Below are positions 1-7,170 of a stretch of DNA of 22,514 nt, in pieces. The notes beneath the pieces are model-generated. The model saw nothing but the letters and a program-made list of their open reading frames with translations, was not told the origin of the DNA and did not search any database. Within the stretch, counting starts at the first letter, position 1. The number at the start of each line of letters is the position of its first letter. Origin of the DNA: CAZSWS01 sp964610765 (GTDB taxonomy: Bacteria; Bacteroidota; Bacteroidia; Bacteroidales; Tannerellaceae); NCBI GenBank assembly GCA_964610765.1, contig CAZSWS010000048.1, positions 1-22,514 of the forward strand, in the 5' to 3' direction. Both the position numbers and the translations under genes were made by a program.

Positions 1-40
1 CAGCTGTGAGCTAATCGGTCCACAGCTGTGAGCCGATTAG
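1..40. repeat. Nested direct and inverted repeat at the window edge
   Basis: The 11-mer CAGCTGTGAGC occurs at 1-11 and again at 23-33, a period of 22 bases. Between and around the copies, CTAATCGG (11-18) pairs perfectly with CCGATTAG (33-40), and the loop holds the 10-bp palindrome CACAGCTGTG (21-30). The element is cut by the window edge, so further copies may lie to the left. It sits 31 bases beyond the ruvC stop. There is no T-run on the minus-strand side, so I do not call it an intrinsic terminator for ruvC. Its role is unknown. Confidence 0.55.
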
Positions 41-71
41 TTTGGTGTAGAGAAACGAGTAAGTGTCTTTC

Positions 72-632
72 TTATTCTCTTACTCTTCCTTTGTTTTTTG
101 CAATGAAGTCTTTCCATCCGGTATAAGCTTTGTCGCTAGTGGGTCGTCCGGACTGTAAATGATGGCATAAAGCGGCTGCCAATCCATCGGTTGCATCAAG
201 TTGGGGGAGCATATTTTCGTTGGGGATGTGTAAGAGGTGTTGTAGCATGCCGGCTACTTGTTCTTTCGAAGCTTTTCCGTTTCCGGTGATAGCCATTTTG
301 ATTTTTAGAGGGGCATATTCGAAAATGGGGAGGTCACGTTCTAGGGCGGCTGCAATGGCTACGCCTTGCGCTCGTCCTAGTTTTAGCATACTTTGGACAT
401 TCTTACCAAAGAAAGGAGCTTCAATCGCTAGCTCATCGGGATGATACTGATCGATTAAAGCGGTCACTCGTTCGAATATTTTTCGAAGTCGCAGGTACTG
501 ACTATCATACTTATTTAGTTGCAGAATGCCCATGGTGATGAGTGACGGTTTACGGTTTGAAACACCCAATACTCCATAGCCCATGACGATAGTACCCGGG
601 TCTATTCCTAGTATGATTTTATCATTCTCCAT
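72..632 (-). CDS. ruvC: Crossover junction endodeoxyribonuclease RuvC
   Basis: RuvC is the dimeric Holliday junction resolvase that nicks four-way DNA junctions symmetrically at the end of homologous recombination, working with the RuvAB branch-migration motor. The 186-residue product carries the four acidic metal ligands of the RNase H-like fold: Asp11 in GIDPGT, Glu71 in IEAPF, and Asp146 and Asp149 in LDATDGLAAALCH. The conserved stretches LKLGRAQGVAIAAAL and ITGNGKASKEQV are also present. Length is close to the family norm, with a short basic tail at the C-terminus. The start ATG lies inside the end of the upstream DUF4286 gene (11-base overlap), so the two are probably translationally coupled. 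ruvA and ruvB are not in the window. The identification rests on intact motifs and is firm. Confidence 0.96.
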   Translation of the reverse strand: MENDKIILGIDPGTIVMGYGVLGVSNRKPSLITMGILQLNKYDSQYLRLRKIFERVTALIDQYHPDELAIEAPFFGKNVQSMLKLGRAQGVAIAAALERDLPIFEYAPLKIKMAITGNGKASKEQVAGMLQHLLHIPNENMLPQLDATDGLAAALCHHLQSGRPTSDKAYTGWKDFIAKNKGRVRE

Positions 633-939
633 CCAACTCGATTTCTTCTAATAAGGTACTGAAACCAACTAATTGATGTCCGAAGCGCTGAGTCAGTCGG
701 CGTTGTAGTATTCTGCCCTCTTTTTGCATCCAGGTGTCTAAAGCTTCTCGGTGATCTACATGAAACTGTAAGGCATAACTTGTAGTCCCATCATCGTCTT
801 CACGCATTAATCGTCTGAGTGCCGGCTTTTGCAATAGACCATTTTTTATGGCTATGGGAATATAGGTGCTTTTTAGATAAGCCAGACAGTCGGCAGCAAT
901 CACATTGTCTGCATGGAACGTTGTATTGTAAATAATCAT
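622..939 (-). CDS. DUF4286 family protein
   Basis: This is a 105-residue soluble protein without signal peptide or membrane segment. It starts MIIYNTTFHAD and matches my recollection of the DUF4286 family, small Bacteroidota proteins of unknown function; the fold may be ferredoxin-like, but that is a guess. It overlaps the ruvC start by 11 bases and is the first gene of a two-gene operon. That suggests a function tied to ruvC expression or simply shared transcription. The ATG at 937-939 is itself inside the proximal arm of an 18-bp inverted repeat, and the inferred transcription start lies only about 13-15 bases upstream, so the mRNA leader is very short. I infer no biochemical function. Confidence 0.8.
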   Translation of the reverse strand: MIIYNTTFHADNVIAADCLAYLKSTYIPIAIKNGLLQKPALRRLMREDDDGTTSYALQFHVDHREALDTWMQKEGRILQRRLTQRFGHQLVGFSTLLEEIELDGE

Positions 940-990
940 GATTCTCTTTTTCTTGAAACAAAGATAGTAGTAAAAAAGAGAATCATGATT
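934..990. promoter_or_regulatory. Perfect 18-bp inverted repeat enclosing the DUF4286-ruvC promoter
   Basis: The arm at 934-951 is the exact reverse complement of the arm at 973-990, separated by 21 bases. Each arm contains the 10-bp palindrome AATCATGATT followed or preceded by CTCTTTTT/AAAAAGAG. The loop holds the minus-strand -7 box TATCTTTG (959-966). The proximal arm contains the DUF4286 start codon, and the distal arm covers the promoter spacer and upstream region. It may be a paired operator. Alternatively it may be an RNA hairpin that hides the start codon only in transcripts entering from upstream. Confidence 0.75.
959..966 (-). promoter_or_regulatory. Bacteroides-type -7 box for DUF4286-ruvC
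   Basis: The minus strand reads TATCTTTG, an exact match to the Bacteroides -7 consensus TAnnTTTG. It lies 20 bases upstream of the DUF4286 ATG. I see no clear -33 TTTG box; that region is occupied by the distal inverted-repeat arm. Initiation is predicted near 952-954. Confidence 0.7.
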
Positions 991-1003
991 GGCTTCTCCA
1001 ATC
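987..1003 (-). terminator. Possible weak terminator after the DUF6528 gene
   Basis: On the minus strand GATTGG, a five-base loop AGAAG and CCAATC form a 6-bp hairpin downstream of the DUF6528 stop. A run of six T follows only after nine more bases (977-972), which is loose for an intrinsic terminator. An alternative GGCT/AGCC pairing overlaps it. Low confidence. Confidence 0.3.
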
Positions 1004-1044
1004 AGCCTATGTTATTTATGTGTAAAAGAATCGTATGTATGCAC

Positions 1045-1950
1045 TTAAAAGGGGTTGGTGCGTACTTTGTAAAGCTTTATTTCGGGTATGGTGATTACCT
1101 TGTCCGGATTTTTTAAGTAAATATTGAAAGTCCACCAGCTTTCTTCTGCAATAGTATAGATGAGTTCTTTTGTTTGTTTATTATAGTTAACCGACTTAAT
1201 ATCTTTGGCAGTGGCTAAGGGCTCAAATGGTTGAAATACCTCTTTTTCTATATCGAAGATATTTACTCCGTCGTGGTCAGAAACAAGTAGTTCCGTATCT
1301 GAAATCATGCTTAAATCATGTCCACCCTCTGCCGGTAGCTTCCAAGTTCGGTCAAGATGTAGCTTCGGCTTGGGAGTTTCCCAATCAATCAACGAATATT
1401 CTCTTAGTTCGTCAAAACCCAAGGCATAGAGTTTGTCGCGTTTGTCTATCCATACACAACCATGACCGGAGTAGAGCGAGTCTTTATAAAGCGCTTTTTC
1501 AGCTTGGTTGAGGTCGTATATTTCGATGCTGTTACCTTGTGGATGGGTGGATAGAGCTACCGCTATCCTATTATTCGGAAGCCATTCAACCGAGTGCGCC
1601 ATAGGGGCATAAGCATAAAACAGACATTCTTTTGATGCTCTGTCAATCAGTAGTACACCTCCACTGGATGATGCTAAGAGTAGTTTGGTGTTGTTGTCTA
1701 CAAACTTACATTCATCCATTGACCGTAAGTATCGCTGATATTCTTCGGGAATCTGATTGGCAACATCGCTGCTTTCCCATTGCCAGATAATTTCAATGTT
1801 CTTCTCACTGGATTTTTCTTTGTCAATAATCCAAACTTTATTATCACCGCATAGCATCAATTCGTGGGCAAATTTATTTTGTTTCAGTATGCATGAAGTG
1901 AATAGCGTGCTGGCAAAGAATAAGCCTAATAGTAGGTTGCGTGTTTTCAT
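1045..1950 (-). CDS. DUF6528-family lipoprotein, beta-propeller-like
   Basis: The product is 301 residues long with a lipoprotein signal: a hydrophobic stretch from residue 6 ending in TLFTSC, with Cys20 as the lipidation site. The mature part contains repeated strand-rich blocks of the type seen in beta-propellers, for example ELMLCGDNKVWIIDKE, LLLASSSGGVLLIDR, NRIAVALSTH, YSGHGCVWID and GGHDLSMISDTELLVSDHDG. The pattern fits the DUF6528 family as I remember it; no catalytic motif is evident. It begins 22 bases after the stop of the DUF58 gene, and I find no -7 box in that gap, so it is probably the last gene of the MoxR operon. A surface or periplasmic sensing or binding role is possible but not shown. 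Confidence 0.75.
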   Translation of the reverse strand: MKTRNLLLGLFFASTLFTSCILKQNKFAHELMLCGDNKVWIIDKEKSSEKNIEIIWQWESSDVANQIPEEYQRYLRSMDECKFVDNNTKLLLASSSGGVLLIDRASKECLFYAYAPMAHSVEWLPNNRIAVALSTHPQGNSIEIYDLNQAEKALYKDSLYSGHGCVWIDKRDKLYALGFDELREYSLIDWETPKPKLHLDRTWKLPAEGGHDLSMISDTELLVSDHDGVNIFDIEKEVFQPFEPLATAKDIKSVNYNKQTKELIYTIAEESWWTFNIYLKNPDKVITIPEIKLYKVRTNPF

Positions 1951-1972
1951 TATTAATATGTATTGAATTTTG

Positions 1973-3337
1973 TTAGATAAGTCCTCGGGTTTTAATTTCC
2001 AGGTACTTATTTATAGACTGTATGGAGAGCTTTTCGGGAACGGTAAGTATGGAGTGGATGCCATAGCGATTGAGCTCTTTCGTTACGAGTCGTTTGTCGC
2101 TGTGCATTTTCTCTGCCATGCTTTTTCTGAAAAAGTCTTCTACATTTTCGGCCGGTTCATTCATGGCTTCTTCCATAGCTGTATTCAGAAAGAAAGCAAT
2201 GATAAGCAAATGGTCCTTAGATAGAAGTCGAAGGTAGTTGAGCTGTCTTTTAAGGCTGTTGAGCGTTTCAAAGTTTGTATAAAGTATGAGCAAACTTCTC
2301 TGTTTGATAGTCCGCTTTACGGTGGTGAATAGTTCGGCATAATTAGATTCTTTGTAGTCAGTTTGCTGTTTATAAAGCGTTTCTAAAATGCGGCTTCTTT
2401 GTACTCGTCGGTCGCTCGCCGGCAGAATATGGTCGATTGTATTTGAGAATGTGATGATGCCGGCTTTGTCTCCTTTAATCAAAGCAGTATTGGCTACTAG
2501 CAGTGAACTGTTGATGGCATAATCAAGCAGGCTGAGTCCCTCAAAAGGCATTTGCATGGTGCGACCTTTGTCGATGAGGCAATAGACCGATTGAGCACGT
2601 TCTTCCATAAAGGTGTTGACCATGAGTTCATTGGCTCGCGCTGTGGCTTTATAGTTGATTGTTCGCGGGTCGTCGCCAATCACGTATGGTTTAATGTGTT
2701 CAAACTCTGTGGCATTACCCAATCTGCGTGTTTGTTTAATTCCGGCAGTAGTTAGCTGGTTGGAATTGAGAAGTAAGTTATAATGACTCAGGTTTAGGAA
2801 GGAAGGATATGTATCTATCGTTTGTTCTTCGCCTTCCGTAAATCTTCTTTTCAGTAAGGATAGTTTGCTTTGAACAAATATATTGATGTGCCCAAACCGG
2901 TAGACGCCCCTCTCCGTAGGTCGGAGGTTATAACTGATTTTTTTGTTTTCTCTGCTAGCGATGATAGAAGAAAAACTGAGATTCCGTTCTTGAAACTGGA
3001 AGGGTATTTCTTCAATTATTTCTGCATAAATAGGAAAAGGATAGAGGCTTTTTAAGTGAATGATAATCTCATTTTCGTCGCCGTTAGACAAGCGGTTGGG
3101 TATCTCCCGAGTGCCTGTTATCGTAAAACTTTTCCGATATAAAGTGATGAAATCAATCACGACAAGTAATGCAAATAAGAGTCCGGCGAGTTGGAAGAGA
3201 AAAAGCAATTGAGGGAAAATAAAGCATATAATAGACAGCAATAGCAAGAATGCTATTGAAAGAAAGAAGCGATTGCTTAGGTATAAGCTTTTATAAAACC
3301 CTATCTGGGGATTTCTATTTCGTCTATCAGTTGGCAT
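1973..3337 (-). CDS. DUF58 domain protein, membrane-anchored vWA-like partner of MoxR
   Basis: This 454-residue protein has two closely spaced N-terminal membrane segments (about residues 24-40 and 44-66). An immunoglobulin-like region follows (about 75-170), and then the DUF58 signature, seen as EFEHIKPYVIGDDPRTINYK (212-230), before a vWA-like domain (about 248-440). DUF58 proteins are known partners of MoxR ATPases. The metal-site motif DxSxS is altered here to D256-K-G-R-T260, and the later strand usually ending in Thr/Ser-Asp reads LYTNFE with Asn, so divalent metal binding may be weakened or lost. Its start overlaps the MoxR gene by 37 bases, which implies coupled translation. The family call is firm; the molecular function is not established. 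Confidence 0.9.
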   Translation of the reverse strand: MPTDRRNRNPQIGFYKSLYLSNRFFLSIAFLLLLSIICFIFPQLLFLFQLAGLLFALLVVIDFITLYRKSFTITGTREIPNRLSNGDENEIIIHLKSLYPFPIYAEIIEEIPFQFQERNLSFSSIIASRENKKISYNLRPTERGVYRFGHINIFVQSKLSLLKRRFTEGEEQTIDTYPSFLNLSHYNLLLNSNQLTTAGIKQTRRLGNATEFEHIKPYVIGDDPRTINYKATARANELMVNTFMEERAQSVYCLIDKGRTMQMPFEGLSLLDYAINSSLLVANTALIKGDKAGIITFSNTIDHILPASDRRVQRSRILETLYKQQTDYKESNYAELFTTVKRTIKQRSLLILYTNFETLNSLKRQLNYLRLLSKDHLLIIAFFLNTAMEEAMNEPAENVEDFFRKSMAEKMHSDKRLVTKELNRYGIHSILTVPEKLSIQSINKYLEIKTRGLI

Positions 3338-4275
3338 ATAATGGTGTCAGTTGATGTACCGTCAATTTCTTTCTCAGGAGTTAATATCACTCGGTGTCTC
3401 AATACCGGCAGGGCTATTTCTTTGATATCGTCCGGAGTGACAAAGTCTCTTCCTCGGATAGCCGCCAGCGCTTTAGCACTGTTCAAAATACCCAATGATG
3501 CACGTGGAGATGCACCTAATGCTATCCATGGGTTGCTACGTGTCGCATGGACAATTTGCACAATGAAGTTAAGTAGATTGTCTTCGACCTTGACTGCTTG
3601 AATTTGGTTTCGTACTTTTTTTATTTGTTCAGCTTGGATAACCGAGGTGATGTTCTGATTGTTCAGCAACGCTCCGGTATTTTGTCTGCCTAAAATATCT
3701 ATCTCTTCTTCTAATGAAGGGTAGCTAACTAAAATCTTAAACAAGAAACGGTCAAGTTGTGCTTCGGGTAGTCGGTAGGTTCCTTCTTGCTCAATGGGGT
3801 TTTGAGTAGCAATCACTAAGAAAGGAAACTCCATCGGGTAAGTTGTTCCGTCGTTGGTGACTTGCCGCTCTTCCATCACTTCGAATAAGGCAGCTTGCGT
3901 TTTTGCCGGCGAGCGATTGATCTCGTCTATCAAAACAATGTTTGAAAAGATAGGACCTTCTTTAAACTCAAAAGAAGAAGAACTGTTGATGAATACGCTT
4001 GTACCCAGTATGTCAGAGGGCATTAAGTCCGGTGTGAATTGGATTCGCTTGAATTTAGCATGGATGGTTTTAGCAAGCATATTGGCAGACAGCGTTTTGC
4101 CCACTCCGGGGACGCCCTCAATCAGGATATGTCCATTAGCTAGTATGGCTACAATCATTTGCTCTATCAGCTCCGGCTGCCCTACAATGACTTTGCTGAT
4201 TTCTTGTTTGATGTTTTCAACGAGTTGATGTAATTCGCTGAAGTCAGTTCTGGATTCAAAATTAATTTCGCTCAT
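3301..4275 (-). CDS. MoxR-family AAA+ ATPase
   Basis: MoxR proteins are hexameric AAA+ ATPases thought to act as chaperones that remodel or assemble client complexes, usually with vWA-domain partners. In the numbering of the longer reading (332 residues from 4299), the sequence shows Walker A GVPGVGKT (63-70), Walker B LIDEINR (123-129), sensor 1 ATQNP (164-168), the arginine-finger region LDRF (R184) and sensor 2 SPRAS (R266). I prefer the ATG at 4275 (324 residues, MSEINFES) because it falls four bases after the DUF4350 stop. The upstream ATG at 4299 would overlap that gene by 20 bases and cannot be excluded. It is the only predicted ATPase of the cluster and is therefore its likely energy source. 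Confidence 0.93.
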   Translation of the reverse strand: MSEINFESRTDFSELHQLVENIKQEISKVIVGQPELIEQMIVAILANGHILIEGVPGVGKTLSANMLAKTIHAKFKRIQFTPDLMPSDILGTSVFINSSSSFEFKEGPIFSNIVLIDEINRSPAKTQAALFEVMEERQVTNDGTTYPMEFPFLVIATQNPIEQEGTYRLPEAQLDRFLFKILVSYPSLEEEIDILGRQNTGALLNNQNITSVIQAEQIKKVRNQIQAVKVEDNLLNFIVQIVHATRSNPWIALGASPRASLGILNSAKALAAIRGRDFVTPDDIKEIALPVLRHRVILTPEKEIDGTSTDTIICQLIDEIEIPR

Positions 4276-4279
4276 ATCG

Positions 4280-5599
4280 TTATGGTTTGTTTTTTGCAAT
4301 GTTATAAAACTTCTCTAACGCTTCGTTATAGTTCATATAGGTTTCTTCGGGAAGCATGTATGTATCTTGTTCCATTTCGTACAGGCTGAAGATTTCTTTG
4401 ATAATCTCTTCGGGTACGTTAGACTTATTGCTGAGTATTTGAATAAACTTGCTGTCTATATTTTCGGTGTGCATGTAGTAGTTTTTGCGAATGTATTCGA
4501 GAAAGAAAGTATGGCGTTTCTTCATGCTGCTTGAGTAGTCACTCTTCCGATAATACATGTTGCTTAGGGTGTTTAGAAACTCCAGTGTTGTGTTCTCGGG
4601 TTTTTTTATAACGGGAATAATACGTTGTACTCTTTTGCCTCTAAATAGCATATAGAGGAGTAGTCCGATTATAAGTATAATGAATCCCCATTTGAGGGAT
4701 GGATATTTGAAAAGGACATCTAAAATAGTTCTATCAGCAGGTGTATGTAGACCATATTTGATAGATTCATTCCAAATGATGTCTTGTCCTTGTGGCAGTA
4801 AGGCGAGGCATCTGAACCCATAATCATACTTTTTTAAATCTAGCATGGTGATGTTGGTAAAGGCTCTGGGTGCGGTGTGTAGGTAGAATGATCCGAAGCC
4901 ATACTTGATTCGGATAAATGAGGGATGGTTATTACCCACTGTGCCTAGCACTTGATAGGGAAGTCGGATGCTGTCAAGTGCGAAATAACTGCTTTCCCTA
5001 TTGTTTTTGTTCATTTTTTGTTCTGAATAGGCTCGAAAAAGATATCCTTTATCTGAAGAATCACTGAGCATGTAGGTTGAATCATTGGTGATAGGATATC
5101 TATAGTCGCTAATGGATAGTCTGTTTAGCAATGTTCTGCTGATAATTTCTGCTGATATAAAAACGCTGTTTCCTACACCCACAAAATCAAGAAGCGCGTG
5201 TTCAACATCCTTATCTTCAGGAAATGTTTCGGCAGTAAGCATCAACATATAGGGTTTATAGGTTTGGTAGTTTTCATAAAATGTGGTGAGCGATTCATCC
5301 GTTTCTGTCGTTAGATAATTATTTAGGCTGTCTTTGTCCGTATGTGTTTCATGCTGTGGATGATAGTCGATTAATCGATTGGTTTCGGTGATTAGGCTAC
5401 TCGAGGAATGGCTAATCTGCACATTCTTAAAGGCTTCGCTTAGATGTTGATAGGTGATATAAGTTCCGTAAGGCAAAGTAGAAGCACTCTCATAGCTAGG
5501 CTCCCAGTCTTTTTTATTCAACTTTCGCTGACCACATGAGCAGAGTATTCCTGTCAAAAGGAGGCAGATCAATAGATAGAGAGTCTGATTAGATCGCAT
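4280..5599 (-). CDS. DUF4350-type membrane protein with N-terminal lipobox
   Basis: The 439-residue product has an N-terminal hydrophobic segment (about 7-21) ending in LCSCG, so Cys22 could be lipidated. A large extracytoplasmic region follows (about 25-300), then one transmembrane helix WGFIILIIGLLLYMLF (304-319) closed by the positive stretch RGKRVQR, and a roughly 120-residue cytoplasmic tail. The N-terminal half resembles the DUF4350 domain common in MoxR/DUF58 loci. The sequence LLDFVGVGNSVFISAE (about 136-150) fits the glutamine-amidotransferase-like core proposed for that domain, but I see no catalytic triad. The gene overlaps the end of the DUF4129 gene by 11 bases. The topology would let it link a periplasmic event to the cytosolic MoxR/DUF58 pair; this is inference. 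Confidence 0.75.
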   Translation of the reverse strand: MRSNQTLYLLICLLLTGILCSCGQRKLNKKDWEPSYESASTLPYGTYITYQHLSEAFKNVQISHSSSSLITETNRLIDYHPQHETHTDKDSLNNYLTTETDESLTTFYENYQTYKPYMLMLTAETFPEDKDVEHALLDFVGVGNSVFISAEIISRTLLNRLSISDYRYPITNDSTYMLSDSSDKGYLFRAYSEQKMNKNNRESSYFALDSIRLPYQVLGTVGNNHPSFIRIKYGFGSFYLHTAPRAFTNITMLDLKKYDYGFRCLALLPQGQDIIWNESIKYGLHTPADRTILDVLFKYPSLKWGFIILIIGLLLYMLFRGKRVQRIIPVIKKPENTTLEFLNTLSNMYYRKSDYSSSMKKRHTFFLEYIRKNYYMHTENIDSKFIQILSNKSNVPEEIIKEIFSLYEMEQDTYMLPEETYMNYNEALEKFYNIAKNKP

Positions 5600-6389
5600 G
5601 ATTCATCACATTTTTATGGAATTCTTCATACTGTTGATAAATGACCTTGAAGTCAGCTTCATCAATCTCAAACTCTCCGTACCAGACATAATCAAAAACG
5701 AGCGAATTACGCATGTAGTTTTTTCTTAGTGCCTCATGGGTTATTTCATAGATGTAATTGTTGTTGGTTTTCTTTTTATCCCATTTGATGATGCCTTTGT
5801 CAGAAAGGGCTTTGAGATTTCTTAAAAAAGAAAGTCGGGTGGCTAACCGGTATTCTTTTTGTTGGATAGCTTCTGCTATCAGTTTGTCAAAGTCATAACC
5901 CAATATGTTCTCAGCATCTAAGTCATATCCGTTAGTATTGTTTAGCTTATTGCTTCGTTGAATAACGGAATGCTCAATCAGACCTATTCGTACCAAAATC
6001 CATATAATAAGCGTGAGTAAACAGACGAGTAGGACCAGCATGACAGCACGATTAGAAATAATCAGCTGCAAAAAGTTCAAAAACTTGAAAAAGTAACGTG
6101 CGAACCACTCGTTGTGTGTGTCTGTCTCAGTATCTAATTTGTAGTTAAATCGATGTTGTTTCTTGTATTTTTGAATGGTTGCCTCTGAAGGAATGTAAGG
6201 AGGCGTATTGGGTGTCTCAAAAAAAGAAAGGTCTGCAACTGTCTCGTCAGTTGAGTATTCTATATCCGAAGCTTGAATACTATCTGCTTGTGCATAGAGA
6301 GCAGGTGGGTATAGATAGCAGAAAAGGGCTAAAAGCATGTATACACCGATGCTTGTCCATGGGATGGTCTGCTGTTTAGCCCTTTGCAT
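5589..6389 (-). CDS. DUF4129 domain membrane protein
   Basis: This 266-residue protein begins with a signal peptide (hydrophobic 13-30, likely cleavage after AQA near residue 35). A short periplasmic region, a transmembrane helix (113-135) and a cytoplasmic C-terminal domain follow. That domain carries the DUF4129 pattern: a helix with LATRLSFLRNLKALSDKGI (182-200), then KWDKKKTNNNYIYE and FDYVWYGEFEIDEADF (232-247). DUF4129 proteins recur beside MoxR, DUF58 and DUF4350 genes in many bacteria and have no proven function. The gene starts 36 bases after the upstream membrane gene and overlaps the DUF4350 gene by 11. The many Tyr and Trp in the C-terminal motif are family features. Confidence 0.82.
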   Translation of the reverse strand: MQRAKQQTIPWTSIGVYMLLALFCYLYPPALYAQADSIQASDIEYSTDETVADLSFFETPNTPPYIPSEATIQKYKKQHRFNYKLDTETDTHNEWFARYFFKFLNFLQLIISNRAVMLVLLVCLLTLIIWILVRIGLIEHSVIQRSNKLNNTNGYDLDAENILGYDFDKLIAEAIQQKEYRLATRLSFLRNLKALSDKGIIKWDKKKTNNNYIYEITHEALRKNYMRNSLVFDYVWYGEFEIDEADFKVIYQQYEEFHKNVMNHAI

Positions 6390-6425
6390 TTTTATTAAAA
6401 CTAAATTTATTTCAAAGAAAAAGAA

Positions 6426-7169
6426 TCATTCATTTTGCCCAATTGAGTCGATTTGTGAAGCAGAAAATACGCCTTCACTTTTATCTACTAAGTTGTAATA
6501 ATGTACGCCTAGGGCAAAGTAGGAAATAACAGAAACTATAAAGCTTACTGCCAGTGTGATGAAAGTGCCAATAATTGTTCCTATAACGCCTAAGAATGTA
6601 AGGGCGGTGCCAACGAGGGAGAATACACTTGATAAGATTCCTAATATCAGTCCTATAACGATTGAATAGCCTAATGTAACAAACCAATTGTTTTTGACTA
6701 GTATGTTGCTTCTTTTGAGCCCGTCAACAATGCCTAAGTCATCGTTGATGATGCAAAACGCATAGAATAAAAAGGCAATAGCAATATATATGCCCGGGAT
6801 AACCAATAGAATCATGCCAACAAAAACAGCTAACCCATAAACGATTCCGGCTAAAAGTAATTTAACTAAGTACTTTTTTGTTTTTTCTTTTAGCTCTTCC
6901 TCGTTTATATTGCCATCGGCAGAATCAACATAGAGTTTCATATATGAAACGGTATATGAAATGATTAATATCCCGGCAAAAATAGATACGAGGGGGGAAA
7001 GAAAGCTTCCAGCCACTGGAATGCCGGCTAGAACTCCTCCAATACCAGCTATTATAATTAGGTAGATTATAAGCGTCTTAGTCTTGGCAAAATTATCTTT
7101 AATAAAGTCAAATGCCATTGAAATGTTTTCACCGAACTTGCGGTCTTTTACAAGATTTAATTTTTCCAT
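6426..7169 (-). CDS. Polytopic membrane protein of the MoxR cluster (DUF4013/DUF975-like)
   Basis: I do not recognise a specific function. From the preferred start (MEKLNLVKDR, ATG one base after the SpoIIM stop) the protein has 247 residues. It has about six hydrophobic segments, near residues 32-50, 57-76, 103-122, 122-141, 163-185 and 190-223. A soluble loop EEELKEKTKKY lies between the second and third, and a short polar tail follows the last. The Gly- and Ile-rich helices and the motif DGLKRSNILVKNNW resemble membrane proteins grouped under DUF4013 or DUF975. A longer reading from 7196 adds nine residues and overlaps SpoIIM; the tight spacing favours the shorter one. Position between SpoIIM and DUF4129 makes it part of the cluster. 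Confidence 0.7.
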   Translation of the reverse strand: MEKLNLVKDRKFGENISMAFDFIKDNFAKTKTLIIYLIIIAGIGGVLAGIPVAGSFLSPLVSIFAGILIISYTVSYMKLYVDSADGNINEEELKEKTKKYLVKLLLAGIVYGLAVFVGMILLVIPGIYIAIAFLFYAFCIINDDLGIVDGLKRSNILVKNNWFVTLGYSIVIGLILGILSSVFSLVGTALTFLGVIGTIIGTFITLAVSFIVSVISYFALGVHYYNLVDKSEGVFSASQIDSIGQNE

Positions 7170-7170
7170 T

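Noticed and set aside
934..990. Invertible promoter (phase variation) at DUF4286-ruvC
   Set aside because: The arms fit in form, but only 21 bases separate them, much less than known Bacteroides invertible promoters, and no invertase gene is in the window. Phase-varying ruvC would also be odd.
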